Part shown: in pieces, positions 30,262-38,604 of the stretch
Layout of the letters: each line of letters begins with the position of its first letter
How positions within the stretch are numbered: position 1 is the stretch's first letter
Source: Marinobacter confluentis
GTDB taxonomy: Bacteria; Pseudomonadota; Gammaproteobacteria; Pseudomonadales; Oleiphilaceae
DNA length: 64,000 nucleotides
Assembly (NCBI RefSeq): GCF_004785685.1
Contig: NZ_SRPF01000002.1
Span: forward strand, 372,001-436,000
Direction of reading: 5' to 3'
Notes under the pieces: model-generated
What the model was told of the DNA's origin: nothing
What the model saw: only the letters and a program-made list of their open reading frames with translations
Database searches by the model: none
Translations under genes and position numbers: made by a program

Positions 30262-31422
30262 ATGAAGTTCACACAAGAACACGAAGCCCTGAGAAAAACC
30301 GTCCGCGATTTCGTGGAGAAGGAAATAAACCCCCACTGCGACGAATGGGAAGAAGCCGGAGAATTTCCGATTCACGAGGTTTTCAAGAAACTGGGCAACC
30401 TCGGCATTCTTGGTATCCAGAAACCCGAAGAATATGGCGGCATGGGGCTGGATTACAGTTACAACCTGGTCGCAGCGGAAGAGCTGGGCACCGCTCACTG
30501 TGGCGGTGTGCCACTGGCGGTTGGGGTTCAGACAGATATGTGCACACCAGCCATTGCCCGGTTCGGTTCGGATGAGTTGAAACGTACTTTCCTCGCGCCG
30601 GCCATCAGCGGTGACATGGTGGGCTGCATCGGCGTCAGTGAAGTAGGCGCCGGTTCCGATGTGGCGGGCATGACCACCAGTGCCAGGAAAGATGGCGATG
30701 ACTACATCATCAACGGCTCCAAGATGTGGATCACCAACAGCCCCAAGGCCGACTTTATCTGCCTGCTGGCGAACACCTCCGACGATAAACCCCACAAGAA
30801 TAAATCCCTGATTGTGGTGCCCATGAACTCACCGGGCATTTCCTTCAGCCCGCACCTGAACAAACTGGGCATGCGCTCTTCTGAAACCGCGCAGATTTTC
30901 TTCGACGACGTGCGGGTACCCCAGCGCTACCGGATTGGCGCCGAAGGCACCGGCTTCATGATGCAGATGGTGCAATTTCAGGAAGAACGACTCTGGGGCG
31001 CAGCCAATGTGATCAAGGCGCTGGAAGGCTGCATTGAGAAGACAATCGATTACTGCCGCGAGCGCAAGACCTTTGGGCAGCCGCTGATCAACAACCAGGC
31101 GATCCACTTCCGTATGGCCGAACTGCAGAGTGAAGTGGAAGCACTGCGCGCCCTGACCTATCAGGCCTGTGAGCTGCACGTGGAAGGCAAGGATGTCACC
31201 CGGCTGGCGTCCATGGCCAAGCTGAAGGCTGGGCGGCTGGGGCGCGAAGTGACGGACAGCTGCCTGCAGTACTGGGGCGGCATGGGTTACATGTGGGACA
31301 ACCCGCTGTCCCGGGCTTACAGGGATGTGCGGCTGGTGTCTATCGGCGGCGGTGCAGATGAAATTATGCTGGGCATTATCTGCAAGACCATGGGCATTTT
31401 GCCAGGCAAACAGAAAGACTGA
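30262..31422 (+). CDS. atuD: AtuD, citronellyl-CoA dehydrogenase
   Basis: An FAD acyl-CoA dehydrogenase of 386 residues that introduces the double bond into citronellyl-CoA to give geranyl-CoA. Family features are GCIGVSEVGAGSDVAGM (flavin contact), MWITNSPKADF, ERKTFGQPL and the closing GGMGYMWDNPLSRAYRDVRL then GGGADEIML. Its place between atuC and atuE matches the P. aeruginosa operon. A citronellyl rather than isovaleryl substrate is inferred from the cluster, not from residues. It has a clear ribosome site (AGGAGAAC) before the ATG. Confidence 0.87.
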   Translation: MKFTQEHEALRKTVRDFVEKEINPHCDEWEEAGEFPIHEVFKKLGNLGILGIQKPEEYGGMGLDYSYNLVAAEELGTAHCGGVPLAVGVQTDMCTPAIARFGSDELKRTFLAPAISGDMVGCIGVSEVGAGSDVAGMTTSARKDGDDYIINGSKMWITNSPKADFICLLANTSDDKPHKNKSLIVVPMNSPGISFSPHLNKLGMRSSETAQIFFDDVRVPQRYRIGAEGTGFMMQMVQFQEERLWGAANVIKALEGCIEKTIDYCRERKTFGQPLINNQAIHFRMAELQSEVEALRALTYQACELHVEGKDVTRLASMAKLKAGRLGREVTDSCLQYWGGMGYMWDNPLSRAYRDVRLVSIGGGADEIMLGIICKTMGILPGKQKD

Positions 31423-31456
31423 CCCTGGGTGCCAGGCCATTATCGTGGAGTCATTT

Positions 31457-32302
31457 ATGGAAAACCTACCCCAGTGTGAAACGCTTCTGTTAGAAAAACA
31501 GGGCCCGACCCTGTTCCTGACCATCAACCGCCCCGACGCCCGCAATGCCATGAGTCTTGAGATGGTTGCGGAACTTTCGGCGGTGTTTTCGCAGATCGAA
31601 ACGGACACCAGCATTCGCGCGGTGGTGATCCGTGGTTCCGATGGCCATTTCTGTGCCGGCGGTGATATCCGGGACATGGCAGCGGCGCATTCCCAGAAGA
31701 CTGCTGAGGGGGAGACAGATCCATTCTACCGACTGAACCGGGCTTTCGGGCAGATGATCCAGCAGGTGAATGAAAGCTCGAAAGTGGTGGTCGCGGTTAT
31801 TGAGGGCGCGGTCATGGGTGGCGGGTTTGGACTTGCCTGTGTATCGGACATAGCCATTGCCGGCCCAACCGCCAAGTTTGGCATGCCTGAGACAACCCTG
31901 GGCGTCATTCCTGCCCAGATTGCCCCGTTCGTGGTTCAACGAATCGGCCTGACACAAGCCCGGCGGCTGGCGTTGCTGGGGTTAAGGATCGATTCAAGGG
32001 AAGCATGTGATCTTGGCATTATTCACCAGGTAGCCAGTTCTGACGAAGAGTTGGAAAGAATGCTGGGAAGGATTTTGACCCGCATCCGCCACTGCGCGCC
32101 GAACGCCACGGCTGAGACAAAAGCGCTGTTGCTCAGGGTGGGCAATGAGAATCTGGGCGAGCTGCTGGACAGCGCGGCCGAGAAATTCGCGCGGGCGATA
32201 CGCGGCGGCGAAGGCTCAGAGGGCACAATGGCCTTCATGCAAAAGCGGCCACCAAGCTGGGCAGAAACAGATGTAGAAAAAGGCAAAAAGCCAGGCGAGT
32301 AG
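31457..32302 (+). CDS. atuE: AtuE, isohexenylglutaconyl-CoA hydratase
   Basis: A crotonase-superfamily hydratase of 281 residues acting after geranyl-CoA carboxylation. The oxyanion-hole segments are HFCAGGDIRDM and VMGGGFGLACVSD. The frame is open from 31325, but that part overlaps atuD; I chose the ATG at 31457, 34 bp after atuD, which is preceded by GTGGAG and starts the conserved region (MENLPQCETLLLE). Similar to LiuC; the cluster supports AtuE. Confidence 0.87.
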   Translation: MENLPQCETLLLEKQGPTLFLTINRPDARNAMSLEMVAELSAVFSQIETDTSIRAVVIRGSDGHFCAGGDIRDMAAAHSQKTAEGETDPFYRLNRAFGQMIQQVNESSKVVVAVIEGAVMGGGFGLACVSDIAIAGPTAKFGMPETTLGVIPAQIAPFVVQRIGLTQARRLALLGLRIDSREACDLGIIHQVASSDEELERMLGRILTRIRHCAPNATAETKALLLRVGNENLGELLDSAAEKFARAIRGGEGSEGTMAFMQKRPPSWAETDVEKGKKPGE

Positions 32303-32345
32303 AAAATTCGCTTGCGGTCGGGCACCAAAACAAGAGAACAACACA

Positions 32346-34337
32346 ATGCTAAGAAAACTCCTGATAGCCAACCGCGGTGAAATAGCCGTCCGGATCATCC
32401 GCACCGCCAAAGCCCTGGGTTACCGCACTGTTGCCGTCTTCTCAGAGGCAGACGCCAAAGCCCTGCACGTAGAACTGGCTGACGAAGCCGTGTGCATTGG
32501 CCCGGCGCAGGTAAACGCCTCCTATCTGAATGCTGATGCCATACTCGATGCCGCTCGCAAAACCGGGGCCGACTGCATTCACCCCGGCTACGGCTTCCTG
32601 TCAGAAAATTCCGGCTTCGCCCGCGCCTGCAAAGACGCGGGATTGGTATTTATCGGGCCACCGGAGCCGGCTATTGAACTGATGGGCAGCAAACGGCGCT
32701 CGAAGATTGCCATGCAGGAAGCTGGTGTGCCTGTCGTACCCGGCTTCGAGGGGGATAATGCCAGCGACGCCGAGCTCGTTCAAGCCGCGGCCAATATAGG
32801 CTACCCCCTGATGATCAAAGCCTCCGCCGGTGGCGGTGGTCGCGGCATGCGCCTGGTCGAACAGGAATCCGAACTGGCCGACAGCCTCAAGCGCGCCAGA
32901 TCCGAATCAAAACAGGCCTTCGGCGACGACGAGCTGATTCTGGAAAAAGCCGTCATCGAACCCCGCCACATCGAAATCCAGGTCTTCGCCGATCAACACG
33001 GCAACGCCGTCTATCTGGGCGAACGGGACTGCTCCATCCAGCGCCGGCACCAGAAAGTCGTAGAAGAAGCGCCCTCACCTTTCATGACCGACGCACTTCG
33101 AGCAGCCATGGGTAACGCTGCGGTCAAAGCCGCGCTAGCCTGCAATTACGAAGGCGCCGGTACCGTGGAATTCCTGGTCGACAAGGATCGCAACTTCTAC
33201 TTCCTGGAAATGAACACCCGGCTGCAGGTTGAACACCCAGTCACGGAGCTGGTCACCGGCCAGGATCTGGTAGCCTGGCAACTGGCAGTAGCTGAAGGCA
33301 AGCCGCTGCCTCTGGGCCAGAGTGAAATTACCCTGACCGGTCACGCTATCGAAGTTCGGCTTTATGCGGAAGACCCGGCCAACGGCTTCACACCACAGAC
33401 CGGCCCCCTGCACCAATTCCGCCCTGCCATGGACGAGGGCATCCGATTCGACAGCGGCGTGCGCACCGGTGATCAGGTCAGCCCCCACTACGACCCCATG
33501 CTGGCCAAAGTCATTGCCTGGGGCCAGAACCGGGACGAAGCCCGCCGCCGCCTGATCCGCGCGCTGGAAGACACCACCGTGTTCGGCATCACCACCAACC
33601 AGCAGTTTCTGGCCAGAATTATCGCCAACGACACCTTTGGCCGGGGCGAAGCAACCACGGCATTCCTTCAGACGAGTTTCCAGAATGATTGCTCCATGTC
33701 ACCCGCAAAGATCGGTATTCGGGAACTGGCATTAGCAGCAACCCTATTCAATCAGGGCGAGGTACATTCAGCGAACCGGCAGAGTGCCTGGAGCAACGCA
33801 CCCGCTACCGTGACGCCAATGAAGCTGGATGCAGGCGAACAGACTCTGGATGTTCTGGTGCGCGCCAACGGCAATCACATCACCGTCACCGCCGGCGGAG
33901 ATCAGTATGAACTCACGCTGGTGCGGGCCGAGAAAGGCCAGGCATGCATTATCGACAATGGTGTCCGTCAGGTTTGCCAATATCACCGCCGGGGGGATCA
34001 TCTATATTTGCAGGCATTCGGCCAGACCCTGGCCCTGCGTGACCTGACCCATCAGCCCGCCGGCGGACAAACCGCCAGTGGCAGCGGCCGGATCAAGGCC
34101 ACCATGGACGGCGCACTGATCGACGTTCTGGTACAGCAGGGGCAAACCGTCAAACAGGGCGACACGCTGGTGATTCTGGAAGCCATGAAAATGGAGCATC
34201 CGGTTAAAGCAGACCGGGATGGCACTGTGACCAGCCTTCTCGCCAAAAAAGGCGATCAGGTGAAACGCAGCCAGTTGCTGGCAGAGGTCACGGCCGACGA
34301 AAACCATGACAACCCCCAAAATGAAAACGCCGGATAA
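32346..34337 (+). CDS. atuF: AtuF, geranyl-CoA carboxylase alpha (biotin) subunit
   Basis: A 663-residue biotin carboxylase fused to a biotin carrier domain; it carboxylates biotin with ATP and bicarbonate for AtuC. The start LLIANRGEIAVRIIRTA, the ATP-grasp glycine loop KASAGGGGRGMRLV and EMNTRLQVEHPVTE define the carboxylase. The carrier domain at the C-terminus has EAMKMEHP with the biotinylated lysine at about residue 617. It lies 43 bp after atuE and 11 bp before the synthetase gene. LiuD would look alike; no other liu gene is present. Confidence 0.9.
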   Translation: MLRKLLIANRGEIAVRIIRTAKALGYRTVAVFSEADAKALHVELADEAVCIGPAQVNASYLNADAILDAARKTGADCIHPGYGFLSENSGFARACKDAGLVFIGPPEPAIELMGSKRRSKIAMQEAGVPVVPGFEGDNASDAELVQAAANIGYPLMIKASAGGGGRGMRLVEQESELADSLKRARSESKQAFGDDELILEKAVIEPRHIEIQVFADQHGNAVYLGERDCSIQRRHQKVVEEAPSPFMTDALRAAMGNAAVKAALACNYEGAGTVEFLVDKDRNFYFLEMNTRLQVEHPVTELVTGQDLVAWQLAVAEGKPLPLGQSEITLTGHAIEVRLYAEDPANGFTPQTGPLHQFRPAMDEGIRFDSGVRTGDQVSPHYDPMLAKVIAWGQNRDEARRRLIRALEDTTVFGITTNQQFLARIIANDTFGRGEATTAFLQTSFQNDCSMSPAKIGIRELALAATLFNQGEVHSANRQSAWSNAPATVTPMKLDAGEQTLDVLVRANGNHITVTAGGDQYELTLVRAEKGQACIIDNGVRQVCQYHRRGDHLYLQAFGQTLALRDLTHQPAGGQTASGSGRIKATMDGALIDVLVQQGQTVKQGDTLVILEAMKMEHPVKADRDGTVTSLLAKKGDQVKRSQLLAEVTADENHDNPQNENAG

Positions 34338-34348
34338 CGAGCAACCGC

Positions 34349-36178
34349 ATGAGCCAGGATACCGTTACAGCAAGGGACATTGTTCGCAGTATTCCCGGAA
34401 TCGCCAGGCGAGTTCCCAGTGTTGCCAAAGGCCTTTATTACTACGGAGCCAAGGGACCGCAAAAGCCGCTGACCCTGGGCAGATTGATCGAACGCAACGC
34501 CGCCAGGCACGGCCATCGCACCGCCATTCTCTATGAAGACCGCAGCCTGACCTGGCGAGAGTTCGATCATTGGGCCAACCAGATTGCCAACTACCTGATG
34601 TCTGAGGGGCTGACCAAGGGCGATGCCATTGCGGTGTTTCTGGAAAACCGCCCCGAACTGCTGGCAGTGGTGGCCGGTGCGGCCAAGCTTGGCGTTGCCT
34701 GCGCCATGCTTAACACCTCCCAGAAAGGTAAGGTGCTCAACCACAGCATCAACCTGATCGAGCCCAAAATGGTGATTGTGGGAGAAGAGCTGATCAGCAG
34801 CTTTGATGATATCAAGAGCTCCCTCAAGCTGGACCACCCGCAACCATTCCAGATCCTGGCAGACACCAATACCCTGAACGCCTTTGGCGAGGCCCCCGAG
34901 GGCTACACCAACATGGCCGCGAAGGTCAGCAGCCATCGCAGCGACCCACCGCAGGTGGTCAACCCGCCGACCATGGGCGACACCGCAGTCTACCTGTTTA
35001 CCTCCGGCACCACCGGCCTGCCCAAGGCGGCGCCTGGGTCCCACCGGAAATTTGTCAAAGCCTACGGCGGCTTTGGCCTGATGTCCCTGGCGATGAAGCC
35101 TGAAGACGTTCTTTACTGCACCCTACCCCTCTACCACGGCACTGCGTTGCTGGTTTGCTGGGGCTCGGTGCTGGCCGGTGGTTCCGCCCTGGTCATGCGA
35201 CGCAAATTCTCCGCCACCGAATTCTGGAGCGACGTGCGCTACTACCAGGCCACCACTTTCGGTTACGTAGGCGAGCTATGCCGCTATCTTCTGAACCAGC
35301 CGCGATCTGAAAGAGACCTTCAGCACAACCTCACCAAAATGATCGGCAACGGACTGAGGCCCTCGATCTGGAACGAGTTCAAAGACCGGTTCGGCATAGA
35401 GACGGTGGCAGAGCTTTATGCCTCCAGCGAAGGCAATATTGGTTTCAGCAACTTCTTCAACATGAACAACACCGTCGGATTCTCAACCGCGCCCTACAAA
35501 CTGGTGGCCTTCCACGACGGCACCCGGGATCCGGTACGGGATGGAAAAGGTTTCATGCAGGAAGTCCCCAAAGGCGAGCCCGGCCTGCTGATCAGCGAAA
35601 TCACCAAGGTCTGGTCCTTCGAAGGCTACACCCAGAAAGAAGCCACGGAAAAATCCATCCTGCGGGACGCCTTCAAGAAAGGCGATGAGTGGTTCAACAC
35701 CGGTGATGTTCTGAAAAACATCGGCTGCGGCCACCTGCAGTTTGTGGACCGCATGGGGGATACCTTTCGCTGGAAAGGCGAGAACGTGTCAACCAACGAA
35801 GTGGAAAACATCATCGACGGCTCCGGCCTGGTGGAAGAAGCCATCGTTTACGGCGTGGAAATCCCCGGCACTAACGGCAAAGCCGGTATGGTCACTCTGG
35901 TTCCCCAGACGGATATCAACCAGTTCGAGCCGGACAGGCTGCTGAGTTACCTGGCTGAAAACTTGCCGGCCTATGCTGTTCCTGTGTTTGTCCGCGTGAC
36001 CGATGCCATCGAGAAAACGGGGACGTTTAAGTACCGGAAGGTGGATATTCAGAAGCTGGGGTATTCGCTGGAGAGGGATGGTGACGAGGTCTTCGCGCTA
36101 TTGCCTCGGGAAAAGACTTACACCCGGCTGACGCCGAAATTAAAGCAGCAGATTGATTCTGGTTCGGTTCAGTTCTGA
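34349..36178 (+). CDS. atuH: Acyl-CoA synthetase of the FATP/long-chain type (AtuH-like)
   Basis: A 609-residue AMP-forming synthetase that would activate terpenoid acids (citronellic, geranic) or fatty acids to CoA esters. The AMP-binding loop is YLFTSGTTGLPKAAPGSHR (about residues 214-232), followed by YASSEGNIGF and NTGDVLKNIG with the DRMGDTFRWKGENVST hinge. The FATP-type sequence fits long branched substrates. It is the last gene of the operon, as atuH is in P. aeruginosa; atuG is absent here. Symbol tentative. Confidence 0.75.
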   Translation: MSQDTVTARDIVRSIPGIARRVPSVAKGLYYYGAKGPQKPLTLGRLIERNAARHGHRTAILYEDRSLTWREFDHWANQIANYLMSEGLTKGDAIAVFLENRPELLAVVAGAAKLGVACAMLNTSQKGKVLNHSINLIEPKMVIVGEELISSFDDIKSSLKLDHPQPFQILADTNTLNAFGEAPEGYTNMAAKVSSHRSDPPQVVNPPTMGDTAVYLFTSGTTGLPKAAPGSHRKFVKAYGGFGLMSLAMKPEDVLYCTLPLYHGTALLVCWGSVLAGGSALVMRRKFSATEFWSDVRYYQATTFGYVGELCRYLLNQPRSERDLQHNLTKMIGNGLRPSIWNEFKDRFGIETVAELYASSEGNIGFSNFFNMNNTVGFSTAPYKLVAFHDGTRDPVRDGKGFMQEVPKGEPGLLISEITKVWSFEGYTQKEATEKSILRDAFKKGDEWFNTGDVLKNIGCGHLQFVDRMGDTFRWKGENVSTNEVENIIDGSGLVEEAIVYGVEIPGTNGKAGMVTLVPQTDINQFEPDRLLSYLAENLPAYAVPVFVRVTDAIEKTGTFKYRKVDIQKLGYSLERDGDEVFALLPREKTYTRLTPKLKQQIDSGSVQF

Positions 36179-36229
36179 GGCTTCAGTCGAGCTTGTTAGC
36201 TTCGACCCTAGCCTACAAATTTGGTGCTA

Positions 36230-36339
36230 AGCACCGGTAAGACTACCTTCCCAAAAAACGCTACAAGCCCATCCATGGGCGCTTGGGCTCCGCCATCCCT
36301 GGCTCCGCACATTTTTGGGAAGGTAGTCTCACCGGTACT
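36230..36339 (-). repeat. Hairpin-core repeat, copy d (reverse)
   Basis: Arms 36230-36257 and 36312-36339 pair at 26 of 28 positions. The 54-base core (36258-36311) has GCCCATCCATGGGC and GCCATCCCTGGC. It starts 51 bp after the synthetase stop, in the convergent gap with the quinone oxidoreductase gene. Confidence 0.9.
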
Positions 36340-36381
36340 CGCGTAACCTTCAAGATATCGCCAAGATGGACATGAAACTTA

Positions 36382-36404
36382 GGTCGGATAACGCTAATCC
36401 GACC
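36382..36404. repeat. Small REP-like palindrome GGTCGGAT...ATCCGACC
   Basis: GGTCGGAT and ATCCGACC form an 8 bp stem around AACGCTA, between repeat copies d and e. The hairpin resembles a short extragenic palindrome (GTCGGATTACGC...) that I recall as common in many gammaproteobacteria. Single copy here, so the family link is from memory. Confidence 0.5.
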
Positions 36405-36443
36405 CACAATTTTACGGTTCGAGAGATATCCGAAAAGTCTGAA

Positions 36444-36553
36444 GGCCGTGGCTGAGGGCCCCTCCACAAAATGTGCGGAGCCAGGGATGGCGGAGCCCAA
36501 GCGCACATGGATGTGCTCGTAGCGGTTTTGTGGAGGGGCCCTCAGCCACGGCC
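36444..36553 (+). repeat. Hairpin-core repeat, copy e (forward)
   Basis: Arms 36444-36471 and 36526-36553 are a perfect 28 bp inverted repeat. The 54-base core (36472-36525) has GCCAGGGATGGC and GCACATGGATGTGC. Core e is nearly identical to the reversed core d, while their arms are unrelated. Together d and e fill much of the 432 bp gene-free gap 36179-36610. Confidence 0.9.
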
Positions 36554-36610
36554 ACGCACCAAACTAGGAAGGCTAGGGCCAGACTCAACAGGCCACCTCA
36601 AAACCAGACC

Positions 36611-37591
36611 TCAGGAACCAACCTTGAGAACAATCTTCCCAGTAGCCGTGCGCCCAGTCAGCGCACCAAGCGCCTTGGCGTAATCCTCGAATTCGAAGAC
36701 CTGGCTGATTCTCGGGTCGATCTTGCCTTCGGCGAACATCTGCAGCAGTTCCATCATGTTTTTGGCGCTGTTCTCCGGCTCGCGCTGGGTGAAGCTACCC
36801 CAGAAAACACCGACCACCGAGCAGCCTTTCAGCAGCGTCAGGTTGGCCGGAATCTGGGGAATGTCGCCCGCGGCGAAGCCGATGATCAGGTGGCGGCCGT
36901 TCCAGGCCATGGCGCGCAAAGCCTGTTCGGTGAAGTCACCGCCGACCGGGTCGTAAATCACGTCCACGCCTTTGCTGTTGGTCAGCTTTTTCACCGCTTC
37001 TTTCAGCGGCTCTTCGGTGTAGTTGATCAGCTCGTCAGCGCCGGCTTCTTTGGCAACCGCCAGTTTTTCAGCCGTGCTGGCCGCGGCAATCACTTTCGCC
37101 CCCATGGCTTTACCAAGCTCGATAGTCGCAAGCCCCACACCACCGCTGGCGCCCAGTACCAGCAGGGTTTCGCCCGGCTGGATGTTGGCCCGCTGCTTGA
37201 GCGCGTAATAGGAAGTGCCATAAACCATGGAAAAAGCAGCTGCTTTCTCGTCAGACATGGATTCAGGAATCGGCAGTATGTTCTGTTCGGGAACGATCAC
37301 TTCCTCTGCAAATGCACCATATCCGGTCAGGCCCGCTACCCGGTCACCGGGTTTGAAACGGGTCACTTTCTCGCCGACTTCAATTACCTCACCTGACATT
37401 TCACCACCCGGCGAGAACGGCATGGTGGGTTTAAGCTGGTATTTGCCTTCGATGATCAGGGTGTCCGGAAAGTTAAGGCCCGCAGCCTTCACCCGCACTT
37501 TCACCCCCCGACCCTTCACTTCAGGGCTGGCGATGTCTTCGATGACGAGTTTTTCGGCAGGGCCGTATTCCTTGCAGAGAATCGCTCTCAT
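36611..37591 (-). CDS. NADPH:quinone oxidoreductase-type MDR protein
   Basis: A 326-residue zinc-free medium-chain dehydrogenase/reductase. The N-terminal GroES-like domain runs to about 130, then a Rossmann domain with LVLGASGGVGLATIELGKAMGA. No zinc-binding cysteine cluster is seen. Such proteins reduce quinones or alpha,beta-unsaturated carbonyls with NADPH. It converges on the atu operon; a role in terpenoid enal or enone metabolism is possible but not shown. Catalytic substrate unknown. Confidence 0.88.
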   Translation of the reverse strand: MRAILCKEYGPAEKLVIEDIASPEVKGRGVKVRVKAAGLNFPDTLIIEGKYQLKPTMPFSPGGEMSGEVIEVGEKVTRFKPGDRVAGLTGYGAFAEEVIVPEQNILPIPESMSDEKAAAFSMVYGTSYYALKQRANIQPGETLLVLGASGGVGLATIELGKAMGAKVIAAASTAEKLAVAKEAGADELINYTEEPLKEAVKKLTNSKGVDVIYDPVGGDFTEQALRAMAWNGRHLIIGFAAGDIPQIPANLTLLKGCSVVGVFWGSFTQREPENSAKNMMELLQMFAEGKIDPRISQVFEFEDYAKALGALTGRTATGKIVLKVGS

Positions 37592-37742
37592 GGTGTTGCT
37601 CCGTTTGTCAGCATCGGTTCGGCAAGATCGTCTAAGGATAGTTGCTAATAAACCTGACGCTAAACAGAGTCACGCCATGAATCAAATGAACAAATCTTAT
37701 GTTCGCGGATCAGGCCTGCTTATAGCGCCAGGCCCCGCCTGA

Positions 37743-38309
37743 TCACAGCATGGTGGCAGCGTAGATCAACGCACCGACGATCGCGACGCCTGCGACAACC
37801 AGGCCAATCCCAATGCCGCTCGTTCCCGAAGACGCCGCCTTGCGGGAGGACGCAAGTTCGCTGTGGTTCACGACCCGGCCCTGCTCGCTGGAGTCCCGGA
37901 TGAGCTGAATCATTTCTTCGCACAGTGGGCGGGTAAAGTTCAGGGGCTGGAAGGATTTCATGCCGTGGCGGTCCAGAAAGTTCTGAACGTCAGACGACAG
38001 GGGCACGTATTTCATCGACCAGTTAGAAAACGTCCTCGCGGACAGGGGCTCTTCCACCAGGGTCGTCACCGTACGATGACGGTCGTCCGCTGCAATACGT
38101 TCATAGAGTTCCTTGACGGCTTCTTCCTCACCTTCCAGGTACTGGAAGAAACAGCCGTCTCCGTAATACAGCCCACCGACAATCTGGGTCTTGGCGTTGT
38201 TTTTGCGGGACGTCATCAGAATTCTCGCCACGTTCGGCTCGACACCCTGTTCAACGGGCTTTTCATTGAAGGTGGCTTCACTGGCATAAGCCAGGCGTAT
38301 TAAAGACAT
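37743..38309 (-). CDS. BLUF-domain blue-light sensor with C-terminal membrane helix
   Basis: A 188-residue flavin photoreceptor. Residues 3-100 form the BLUF domain with the photocycle residues in place: Tyr8 (IRLAYAS), Asn37/38 (SRKNN), Gln56 (FFQYLEG), Trp97 and Met99 (SNWSMKY). Residues about 163-187 are a hydrophobic helix (GIGLVVAGVAIVGALIYAA) at the very end, so the sensor is probably tail-anchored with the flavin domain in the cytoplasm. No output domain is fused. The frame opens one codon earlier with TTG; I chose the ATG at 38307-38309, with GAGGAG 9 bases upstream. Confidence 0.9.
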   Translation of the reverse strand: MSLIRLAYASEATFNEKPVEQGVEPNVARILMTSRKNNAKTQIVGGLYYGDGCFFQYLEGEEEAVKELYERIAADDRHRTVTTLVEEPLSARTFSNWSMKYVPLSSDVQNFLDRHGMKSFQPLNFTRPLCEEMIQLIRDSSEQGRVVNHSELASSRKAASSGTSGIGIGLVVAGVAIVGALIYAATML

Positions 38310-38604
38310 CAAGCATACTCCTCTTGTCAGCTACATCGCCGACACAGTTGTGCACCGGCAGCTTTATGATGAGTCTAAAATACGCCTGATACTGCCAAGA
38401 CGGATCACAGCTCAATCGAGAGAGTAGTGTCCGCCTGTCTGGTTTTTGCAGGCGAGACCGAGGCCAGCCGGGTGTCAAAATTTTCGACAGCCCCCAGGTG
38501 TCAGCTGCCTTGGCCTCAAGGGCACCAGCCGGTAGAATGCGGCGTTTCCCATGGCCCGATTCCCGGGCGCGACTCATCCGGCATCAGCGAGGCAGACACC
38601 CGTC

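Noticed and set aside
29591..30272. Minus-strand ORFs reading through the repeats between atuC and atuD
   Set aside because: They run antisense to atuC and across hairpin cores b and c; their protein sequence is just translation of the repeat core, and similar nonsense appears at 36473-37396.
36473..37396. 307-codon plus-strand ORF starting in repeat copy e
   Set aside because: It begins in the repeat core and then runs antisense to the quinone oxidoreductase gene, which has clear MDR motifs on the other strand.
38313..38604. Purine riboswitch ahead of the NCS2 permease
   Set aside because: Some small inverted repeats (CGCCTG/CAGGCG) are present, but no known purine aptamer consensus could be traced.
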